From the NCBI GenBank assembly GCA_903862955.1, contig CAIPAH010000003.1, positions 124,001 to 188,000 on the forward strand: a stretch of 64,000 nucleotides of DNA, in the 5' to 3' direction. The notes beneath the pieces are model-generated. The model was given only the letters and a program-made list of their open reading frames with translations, ran no database searches and had not been told where the DNA came from. How positions within the stretch are numbered: position 1 is the stretch's first letter; each line of letters starts with the position of its first letter. The stretch is from an uncultured Opitutia bacterium. GTDB lineage: Bacteria > Verrucomicrobiota > Verrucomicrobiia > Opitutales > Opitutaceae. The translations under genes and the position numbers were made by a program. Below, piece by piece: positions 8,459 through 17,100 of the stretch.

Positions 8459-8491
8459 AAGCCGGCGACGCGTCCTGCGTCACCGGCTTTT
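8459..8491 (+). terminator. Rho-independent terminator after the PII gene
   Basis: AAGCCGG-C-GACGC pairs with GCGTC-A-CCGGCTT around a 5-base loop, followed directly by TTTT. It closes the amt-PII transcription unit 20 bases after the stop and separates it from the antiporter. Confidence 0.8.
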
Positions 8492-8546
8492 GGCTGGCTG
8501 CGGGGACGCCGGTGGGCGTCGCGCATGGGGCCGCCCTCTCTTCCTG

Positions 8547-9872
8547 ATGCTTTTCCCGACCTACCTGGCCGTCACGGAAGTTTCACCGCTGCTGCTCGCC
8601 CCCTTCGGCCTCCTGCTGCTGTTGATCGCGGCGATGCCGCTGACTCCGCCGCGGGTCAAACACGTCTGGGATCGTTTCTACCCGCTCGTCTCTCTCGGGC
8701 TCGCCGCCGTGGTCGCGGCCTACTACCTTGCAAAGGTTCCCGGCGGCGGTGCGGAACTGGGGCACACGTTGGGCGACTATTTTTCGTTCATCTGCCTGGT
8801 CGGCTCGCTGTTCGTGGTGGCGGGCGGGATTCACCTGAAGGTGAAAGGCGAGGCGACCCCGCTGGCGAATGTCGTGTTTCTCCTGCTGGGCGCGGTCATT
8901 GCCAACGTGATCGGCACGACCGGCGCATCCATGGTGCTGATCCGCCCGTGGGTGCGGATGAACAAGATCCGCAGCAGCCCCTACCATGTGGTGTTCTTCA
9001 TCTTCATCGTGTCGAATGTCGGCGGGGCGCTGACGCCCGTGGGCGACCCTCCGTTGTTCCTCGGCTACCTGCGGGGGGTGCCGTTTTTCTGGCTGATCCA
9101 GCACGTCATGCTGCAGTGGCTGGTGACCGTGGGTGCGATCCTGACGGCGTTCTATGTCTTCGACCGGCGAAGCTTCCGCCGCATGTCCCGCAAGTTGCAG
9201 GCCGACGTGGAAACGCATCCTGAGACCTGGCGTTTCGATGGGGCGGTGAATGTGTTGCTCCTGCTGGTCATCATCGCCGCGGTCTTCCTGCCGGACAGGA
9301 ATTTCCTGCGGGAGGGGACGATGGTGCTGGCGGCGGTGGCGAGCCTGCTGGTCACCCCGAAGCAGGTGCACGAGGAGAACCAATTCAGTTTCGGTCCGAT
9401 CAAGGAGGTGGCGCTGCTCTTCGCCGGCATCTTTGCCACGATGCTGCCGGCGTTGGACTACCTGGCGATGCACGGCCCGTCGTTTCATATCGTGCAGCCC
9501 CTCCAATACTATTTCGCGAGCGGGGCGCTCTCGTCCGTGTTGGACAACGCGCCCACTTACGCGGCCTTTTTCCAGTTGGCCCAGACCACCGCCGCCGCCC
9601 AACTCCCGCAGGCCTTTGCGGCAGGTCCCCATGACATGGCAGGCATGGCCGCCGTGTTGCTGGCGCAACGTCCGCTCTACGTGATCGGGGTGAGCTTGGG
9701 GTCGGTGTTCTTCGGGGCGATGACCTACATCGGCAACGGCCCGAATTTCATGGTCAAGGCGATTGCCCACGACGCGGGCGTTCATTGCCCGACCTTTCTG
9801 GGCTACATCTTCAAATACAGCCTGCCGATCCTGCTGCCGATCCTCGCGTTGACGGGATGGCTGTTCCTGTAG
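8547..9872 (+). CDS. NhaD-like sodium:proton antiporter (citrate/ArsB transporter superfamily)
   Basis: A 441-aa polytopic membrane protein with about twelve hydrophobic segments. The block FIVSNVGGALTPVGDPPLFLGYLRGVPFFW and the earlier NVIGTTGASMVLIRPW are the two membrane re-entrant motifs typical of NhaD-type antiporters and relatives in the ion transporter superfamily; ALSSVLDNAPTYAAFF and YIGNGPNFMVKAIA are the matching motifs of the second half. It probably exchanges Na+ for H+; citrate or another anion cannot be excluded from sequence. The ATG at 8547 is chosen because the first membrane segment begins soon after, and the 19 residues further upstream would overlap the PII terminator. 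The stop TAG is the left end of a short palindrome (9869-9900). Confidence 0.85.
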   Translation: MLFPTYLAVTEVSPLLLAPFGLLLLLIAAMPLTPPRVKHVWDRFYPLVSLGLAAVVAAYYLAKVPGGGAELGHTLGDYFSFICLVGSLFVVAGGIHLKVKGEATPLANVVFLLLGAVIANVIGTTGASMVLIRPWVRMNKIRSSPYHVVFFIFIVSNVGGALTPVGDPPLFLGYLRGVPFFWLIQHVMLQWLVTVGAILTAFYVFDRRSFRRMSRKLQADVETHPETWRFDGAVNVLLLLVIIAAVFLPDRNFLREGTMVLAAVASLLVTPKQVHEENQFSFGPIKEVALLFAGIFATMLPALDYLAMHGPSFHIVQPLQYYFASGALSSVLDNAPTYAAFFQLAQTTAAAQLPQAFAAGPHDMAGMAAVLLAQRPLYVIGVSLGSVFFGAMTYIGNGPNFMVKAIAHDAGVHCPTFLGYIFKYSLPILLPILALTGWLFL

Positions 9873-9900
9873 CGACGTCGGCCGGAGCGACGACGTCTAC
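9869..9900. repeat. Short palindrome that supplies stop codons to both convergent genes
   Basis: GTAGCGACGTC (9869-9879) faces GACGTCTAC (9892-9900) around about 12 bases. The TAG of the left arm (9870-9872) ends the antiporter; the CTA of the right arm (9897-9899 region) is the TAG stop of the opposite gene. Confidence 0.6.
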
Positions 9901-10577
9901 TTCCGCTCGTCGCGGGGCTCGCGCTCGAGTTCCCGGCGCATGGTCTTCAGGTCGTTCAACTGCTTTTGCAGGTCCTCGCGTTCCTCCTTGGTCGGGGCGC
10001 GGGCAATTTCGTCGAGCAAATCCTTTTCCGCCTCGAGCAGGCTGACCCGTTCCTGGGCGACGCGGGCGCGATCGTCACTGGAGGAACCACCGAGTATGGC
10101 GAGTTTGTGGGACACGTCGGAGTCGTTCAGCGCGCTGTCCAAGGCCGTGGGCGTGGTGTTTTTCTTTTCCCGGGCGATTTCGAGGTCCTTTTCGTGCTCT
10201 TTGATCATCACCTCGGTGATCCGGCTCTTGTTCACTTCGACGCGGGGCAGCAGCAGCGTGGCCTGATCGCTCGTCGGGCCGCTCGTCGGGGTGGCCGTGG
10301 CGGTGGTTCCGGCAGTGCCGGCCGCGGTGGCCGTCGTGGCAGCGGCGGCCGGCGCGGCGTGGGTCGTCGGCGTGGTCTTCGCGGTTTTCTCGAGGGTGTG
10401 CTCGGCCAGGCGCTCGCGAATGGCGGCCTCGAGCTTTTGCTGGTCCGTGGTGGGCGGCGCGGCGGGCTGGGGAGGGGGCAGGGCGACCGGCTCGGCGTTC
10501 GAGCTGGGGTCCTCGGCGGCCGCGAGGCGCAAGGCAAGGCATGCGGCAATCAGGGCGAGGCGGAGGTTGGATTTCAT
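9897..10577 (-). CDS. Secreted or periplasmic coiled-coil protein of unknown function
   Basis: A 226-aa protein that I do not recognise. It has a clear signal peptide (MKSNLRLALIAACLALRLAAAE), then a proline-rich stretch and a low-complexity Ala/Thr segment at about residues 72-110. The second half is a charged helical region with heptad-like spacing (ARVAQERVSLLEAEKDLLDE, then KEEREDLQKQLNDLKTMRRELERE), so a coiled coil is likely. No enzyme motif or lipobox is visible. The linker suggests a protein that spans or bridges within the envelope. The TAG stop lies in the palindrome shared with the convergent antiporter gene. Codon bias matches its neighbours, which supports it being real rather than a shadow frame. 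Confidence 0.7.
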   Translation of the reverse strand: MKSNLRLALIAACLALRLAAAEDPSSNAEPVALPPPQPAAPPTTDQQKLEAAIRERLAEHTLEKTAKTTPTTHAAPAAAATTATAAGTAGTTATATPTSGPTSDQATLLLPRVEVNKSRITEVMIKEHEKDLEIAREKKNTTPTALDSALNDSDVSHKLAILGGSSSDDRARVAQERVSLLEAEKDLLDEIARAPTKEEREDLQKQLNDLKTMRRELEREPRDERK

Positions 10578-10682
10578 GCGTGGTGTCGGTCAGCCGCAAC
10601 GTAGGCCGGTGTGGCGCCGTGTCGAGGGGTTTGCGAAGGTGCAGGCTTAGACGCGTGATTCGGCAGGAGGTTGCGTGCGCAC

Positions 10683-10709
10683 AAAAAAAGGCCGGGCGGA
10701 GCCCGGCCT
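10683..10709 (-). terminator. Rho-independent terminator of enolase
   Basis: Read on the minus strand, AGGCCGGGC pairs with GCCCGGCCT around a 3-base loop and is followed by TTTTTTT. It lies about 45 bases after the eno stop. Confidence 0.9.
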
Positions 10710-10752
10710 GAGGAGGAAGCCGCGCGGCCCATGCCGCGCGCCGGTGCGGGAG

Positions 10753-12036
<1,284 letters not shown>

Positions 12037-12147
12037 TCACATCCCACCAGCGCAGGGCGGAAGTGGCAAGCCTGCGCACGGGTTTAAGACAGCGACCGCG
12101 ACGCCCCGCCGGCGCAATCAGCACTCGCCGCCGTCACGCACTGACGG

Positions 12148-13173
12148 TCAGTATTTCGCGCGAGCGAGACCGAGGCGGATGAGTCCGCGGCGGAGCGCGC
12201 CGGGAGGCTTGGGGCGAAACGCGAGGGGAAGCTGGTGCGCAAACCCGCGCGCGACGGCCACGCGGCCGACCGCGACGCCATCGTAATTGCGCACGCCGAG
12301 CAGGTCGGCGGTGAAAAGGGCCGGTGGCACCTGGTCGAGGTGACCCTCGTAGGCGGCGGCGTGCAGCGGGGTGTCGCCGTTGTCGTTGCGCGTCAGGAGC
12401 AGGTCGGTCGTGAGCCGCTCACGGGGGATTTGGGCGAGCTGCCCGGTTTCCGCGGCGGCGTGGATCACGGTGAAGCCTGCCTTGCTGGCGACGACGAGGT
12501 GGTCGTGGGTGAGGAATTCGGCGGGGATTTGGCCGAGATGGCCTGAGATTGCTGCGGCATGCAGCACGGTATCGCCGGCGTTGGTCGTTTCGAGCAAGAC
12601 GGGCGCGGTGAGCAACTCGCGCGGTAGTTGGTCAAGGTGGCCGTTGAACGCGGCGACGTGCAGGACAGTTTCGCCGCCGAGATTGCGCAGCTGCAGGTTG
12701 GCGGCGGTGAGGAATTCCGCCGGCAGGCGGTCGAGGGCGCCGCTTTCCGCCGCCTCGTGCAGGAGCGTGTTGCCGAGATGCGTCGGCAGCCGGGCGACCT
12801 CCCGGGTCAGCAGCGCGGCGGGCAGCTGTTGCAGATGGCCGTGGGCCGCGGCGACGTGAAACACGGTGTAGCCGGAATTGCTGGTGAGCCCGAGCAGTTC
12901 GGGGGTCAGAAATTGCCGCGGCACGTCGTCCAAATGCCCGTTGATCCCGGCGTGGTGCAGCGGGGTGTAGCCCGCGTCGTTGCGCAGCGACAGCGTGGCG
13001 GCGGTGACCAGGGCCGGGGGAAGCAGGCCGAGGCCGCCATACTTGGCGATGGTGTGCAGCGGGGTGTTGCCGGCGGCATTGCGGGCGCGGAGACGCTCGA
13101 GGGTGAAGGCGCCGGGCGGGAGCTTGGTCAGCTGCCCCGAGCGGGCGGCCTCGTGGAGGTCGTAGTTATCCAT
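12148..13173 (-). CDS. Ankyrin-variant repeat protein with a strict 33-residue period
   Basis: A 341-aa cytoplasmic protein without signal peptide, built of about nine repeats of 33 residues plus a degenerate tenth. Each follows the pattern G-(D/Y/N)-T-x-L-H-x-A-A-x-x-G-H-L-x-Q-(L/I/V)-P-x-x-x-L-T-x-x-x-L-x-x-x-N. The first half (TxLHxAAxxGHL) is the ankyrin first helix; the usual second helix and loop (VVKLLLExGADVNA) is replaced by QLPxxLLTxxLLxxRN. The length of the period equals that of ankyrin, so a protein-binding solenoid is the likely fold. Repeat 1 begins at residue 3, so there is no extra domain in front; a basic tail of about 20 residues follows. The partner is unknown. Confidence 0.85.
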   Translation of the reverse strand: MDNYDLHEAARSGQLTKLPPGAFTLERLRARNAAGNTPLHTIAKYGGLGLLPPALVTAATLSLRNDAGYTPLHHAGINGHLDDVPRQFLTPELLGLTSNSGYTVFHVAAAHGHLQQLPAALLTREVARLPTHLGNTLLHEAAESGALDRLPAEFLTAANLQLRNLGGETVLHVAAFNGHLDQLPRELLTAPVLLETTNAGDTVLHAAAISGHLGQIPAEFLTHDHLVVASKAGFTVIHAAAETGQLAQIPRERLTTDLLLTRNDNGDTPLHAAAYEGHLDQVPPALFTADLLGVRNYDGVAVGRVAVARGFAHQLPLAFRPKPPGALRRGLIRLGLARAKY

Positions 13174-13248
13174 GGCGCGGGCAGGCCCAAGGAAGTTTCA
13201 CCACGCCGTTGAGGCAAACCAAAAGCCCCCGGCCGGATTCAGTTTGCC

Positions 13249-13701
13249 ATGCCGGGGGTGCCATCCACGATGGCGCAAATGAACGCCGCGCACCCCAAGC
13301 CAGCGGCCCAGCCGCCGAAGGACGCCGTGCTCATCATCGATGATGAGAAGACGCTGCTGGACGTTTTTGCCCTCGCGCTGGCGGATAATTTCGACGTGAC
13401 GACCGCGACTTCCGCGCGGGAAGGGGAATTCATCCTGCACAAGAAACAGTTCAAGGTGGTCATCGCGGATCATCTGATGCCCGGCGGCAACGGCATGGGT
13501 TTTCTGGTGCGCGCGCGGGAGGAATATCCGCACATGCAGCGTATTCTCGTCACCGGCTACATGAAGCCCGAGATGCTCATGCGCAGCGTGAACGAGGCGG
13601 CGCTCTTTCGTTACCTGCTGAAGCCGGTGGCGCTGCCCGACCTGATTCAGGCCGTGCAGGACGCGGCGAAGGTGCATGATGCCAGTGTCGGCGTGGCTTG
13701 A
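13249..13701 (+). CDS. Receiver-domain-only response regulator (first of a tandem pair)
   Basis: A stand-alone CheY-like receiver of 150 aa from 13249, or 140 aa from the ATG at 13279. It shows AVLIIDDEKTLLDVF, the phospho-acceptor Asp in VVIADHLMPGGNG, the Thr in ILVTGY and the Lys in YLLKPVALPDL, so the phosphorylation machinery is complete. No output domain follows. The sequence style (DxLMPGxNG, RILVTGY) is that of receivers found in RpfG-type and hybrid phosphorelay systems. A second receiver gene starts 18 bases after its stop. No histidine kinase is adjacent, so the input is unknown. Confidence 0.88.
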   Translation: MPGVPSTMAQMNAAHPKPAAQPPKDAVLIIDDEKTLLDVFALALADNFDVTTATSAREGEFILHKKQFKVVIADHLMPGGNGMGFLVRAREEYPHMQRILVTGYMKPEMLMRSVNEAALFRYLLKPVALPDLIQAVQDAAKVHDASVGVA

Positions 13702-13719
13702 TTTCCGCTGACACTCCCC

Positions 13720-14106
13720 ATGACCGCTCCCGCCGCCGACCCGAAGCCCTCGATCCTGCTGGTCGATGACGAGCCCTACATCCTCGAACTGATGCGGGCG
13801 GGGCTCGGCGGTGAGTTCGAGATTGAGACCGCGGCGTCGGCCGAGGAGGCGGCGCTGCTGACGGGCACGCGGCAATACGACGTCATCATTTGTGACCAGA
13901 TCATGCCGGGACAGAACGGGCTGGAATTCCTCATGCGCTCGGCGGAGCTGCAGCCGTCGACGCGGCGCATCATGATGACCGGCTACATCAATCCCGAGTT
14001 GCTGTCGCGGGCGGTGCCGCTGGCGGGCCTTGCGGCCTGCGTGCTGAAGCCCGCTCATCCCGACGAGCTCAAGCGCGTGATTCGCGCCGCGCTCGCGAAG
14101 AAATAG
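13720..14106 (+). CDS. Receiver-domain-only response regulator (second of a tandem pair)
   Basis: A 128-aa single receiver domain. Motifs are SILLVDDEPYILELM, phospho-acceptor Asp in DVIICDQIMPGQNG, Thr in IMMTGYINPELL and Lys in CVLKPAHPDEL. It resembles its neighbour in the same motifs (DxxMPGxNGxxFL, TGYxxPExL), so the pair probably arose by duplication; the gap is only 18 bases, implying one transcript. With no DNA-binding or enzymatic output domain, it should work by protein-protein contact or as a phosphorelay or phosphate sink. It is convergent with the uvrA gene, whose stop is 3 bases away. Confidence 0.9.
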   Translation: MTAPAADPKPSILLVDDEPYILELMRAGLGGEFEIETAASAEEAALLTGTRQYDVIICDQIMPGQNGLEFLMRSAELQPSTRRIMMTGYINPELLSRAVPLAGLAACVLKPAHPDELKRVIRAALAKK

Positions 14107-14109
14107 CCG

Positions 14110-17100
14110 CTAACGCAAGGCCTTCAGGCGGGCCCGCAGGAATGGAGCCGTGGGGCTGCGTTTCACTTTGAGCAGGCCGGCGAGGGGGCCCTGATAGAGC
14201 AGTTCGCCACCATCGGGTCCGCCGACCGGCCCGAGTTCCACGAGGTAATCCGCCTCGGCCAGCAGGTCGAGATGGTGCTCGATGACGACAACGGTGTGGC
14301 CCTGGTCCACGAGCGAATGCAGGACGCGAATGAGTTTCTCGCAGTCGCTGAGATGCAGGCCGATCGTCGGCTCCTCGAGCAGGTAAAGATTCCGCGGCAG
14401 CGTGCCCCGGCTGCGCTCGCGGTAGGTGGCGAGCCCGGCGGACAGCTCAGTGACGAGCTTGAGTCGCTGCGCCTCGCCGCCCGAGAGCGTCGGCGAGCTC
14501 TGGCCCAGCGTGAGGTAGCCAAGGCCGCAATCGACCATCAGCTGGCAGACGGAGCTGAGCTGGGAATGGAAATCGAAGAACTGCGCCGCCTCCTCGAAGG
14601 TGAGCTGCAGCACCTGACCGATGGATTTGCCCTTCCACATGATGTCATTGAGCTCGGGCCCGTAGCGCAGCCCGTGGCAGTCGTCGCAGGGCAGATACGT
14701 GTCGGGCATGAACGCCATCTCGAGCTTCACGCGGCCGGCGCCCTCGCACGTCGGGCAGCGTCCGCCGGCGACATTGAACGAGAAGCGCGAGGCCGTGTAG
14801 CCGCGGATCTTCGCTTCGGGCAGCGAGGCAAAGAACTGGCGGATGAGGTCGAAGATGCCGAGATATGTCGCGGGGGTGGAGCGCGGCGTCTTGCCGATGG
14901 GCGCCTGGTCCACCTCGATGACGGACTTAAAGCCGCTCGCGCCGGTGAGTTCTGCAAACGGGGGCGCCGTCGAGGTGTCGCCGGGCAGCCGGTCGGACAC
15001 GAAGTCGGTGGCGCGGACAAAAACGCGGCCCGTGAGACGGGCTTTGCGCGCCTTGATCGCTTGCGTGACGGCGGGGCGCAGCAGGTCGCGGAAGAGCGTG
15101 GATTTGCCCGCGCCGCTGGGACCGGCGGCCATGATGAGCCGGCCGTGCGGGAGCCGGAGCGTGAAATCCTTGAGATTGCGGAAATGCGCGCCGCGCAGCT
15201 CGAGCCACTCGGGAACCGACTTGGCGTCCACCGGCCGGTAGGCGCCCCGCTGCGGGTGGGCGATGCCGGACTTGAGGAACAGGCCGGTGAGCGACTTTTC
15301 GTTGCGCCGGATCTCGTCGGGCGTGCCGTTGGCCAACAGTTCTCCACCGTGGATGCCAGCGGCGGGTCCGAGGTCGATAATGCGGTCGGCGCGGGCCATG
15401 AGTTCCTCGTCGTGCTCGACGACGAGGAGCGTATTGCCCTTCGCGCGCAGGGCCTGGAGCGTGAGGATGAGTTGCTCGTTGTCGCGCGCGTGCAGGCCGA
15501 TGCTGGGCTCGTCGAGCACGTAGAGCACGCCGGAGAGGTTGGAACCGAGCTGGGCGGCGAGCCGGATGCGCTGGGCCTCGCCGCCGGAGAGCGTTTCCGT
15601 GGGACGGTCGAGTGACAGGTAACCGAGGCCGACGTGATCGAGGAATTTCAGCCGCTCCTCGATCTGCGGCACGATGTCCTGCGTGATGAGCCTGCCGCGG
15701 GCGTCGAGTTCGAGGCCGCGCAGGTGAGCGAGCAGGCGGGCTGGGGTGGCGGTGAGCAGGGCGGGGAGCGAGAGTGGAGGTTGCTTGCCGCGAAGGTGGA
15801 GTTTCACGGCGCGGCTGATCCGGTTGAGGCGCTCGCCGTGGCACTCGGGGCAGAGCACGCCGGAATCCGCGACCTCGTCGCCGGGTTCCAACCCGAGCTG
15901 CCGGAGCCGGTCGAGGTTGGCGTCGCCGTCCTCGTCGTCGGGCACGAGCATCCACGGGAGAATGCGGCCGTGTCCGCGGCAGGTCGGACACCAGCCGCGG
16001 GGTGAGTTGAAGGAGAAATTCTTCGGTTCGAGTTCAGGGAATGACTCGCCGGACGCGATGTCGGTGCGCGTCGTGGAGAACCAGGAGAGAATTTCACCCG
16101 AGGGCGTGAGCAGGAAGCAGGCGCCCTTGCCCGCGCGCAGCGCTGTTTCCAGCGCTGCGCTGGGAGAGGTCAGAGGCGAGAGGTCAGAGGTCAGTCCGGA
16201 CTTCGCGGCTTGGAATTTACTGTTTGCGGCTCGGTTCCGACCTCTGACTTCTGGCTTCTGACCTCTGGGGGTTGCCGCCTTCAGATCGGCGATGACGACC
16301 TCGATGTCGTGTTCCTTGTAGCGGTCGAGTTTCTGGAAGGCATCCACGCGCGCCAGCTGGCCGTCGGTGCGCATGAGCTCGTAGCCCTGGTTGGCGATCC
16401 AGGTGGCGATGGGCTGGTGGTGGCCCTTGCGGCCGCGGATGAGGGGCGCGCAGAGGTAGAGATGCTTCGCCTTGCGGGCCTTGGGCGTGGCGAGGACGCG
16501 CGCGAGCAGCTTCTTCAAGGCCCCCGGTGAGAGGGGTGTGACCGCTTGGTCGGTGTCAGGGTGATGCTGGACGCCGAGCCGCGCGTACAGGAGGCGGAGG
16601 TATTGCGCGACTTCGGTGATGGTGGCGACGGTGGACTTGCGCGAGCCGCGCGTGACACGCTGCTCGATGGCAACGGTGGGCGGAATGCCGGTGAGCCGGT
16701 CGACGTCGGGGCGCGGGAGCTGCTCGACGAACTGGCGCGCATACGGGGACATCGACTCCATGAAGCGTCGCTGGCCCTCGGCGAACACGATGTCGAAGGC
16801 GAGGGTGGACTTGCCCGAGCCGGAGACGCCGGTGACGACGCTGAGCTGGCGGTGGGGAATCGTGAGCGAGAGGTTTTTGAGGTTATGCTCGCGGGCGCCG
16901 GTGATGGTGAGGTCACCCGTGGCGAGCACGAGGGACGACTGTGCGTCGTAGGCGGCGGCGTCTTCGGCCGCGAGCTGCGCGCGCGTCGGAGCGGCGTATC
17001 CGAGCGCGGCACGCAGGAACGGCGCCGTGGCGGCGTCGGAAGAAGCGATCGTTTCCGGCGGACCCTCGGCGACAATGCGCCCGCCACCGGCACCGGCCTC

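Noticed and set aside
12131-12147. Terminator after the ankyrin-variant gene
   Set aside because: CCGTCA/TGACGG is a 6-bp inverted repeat next to the stop, but there is no T-run on the minus strand.
14272-15615. 447-codon open frame on the plus strand opposite uvrA
   Set aside because: It mirrors the codon bias of the tandem UvrA gene, which has intact motifs throughout; the reverse reading is a GC-rich shadow without recognisable domains.
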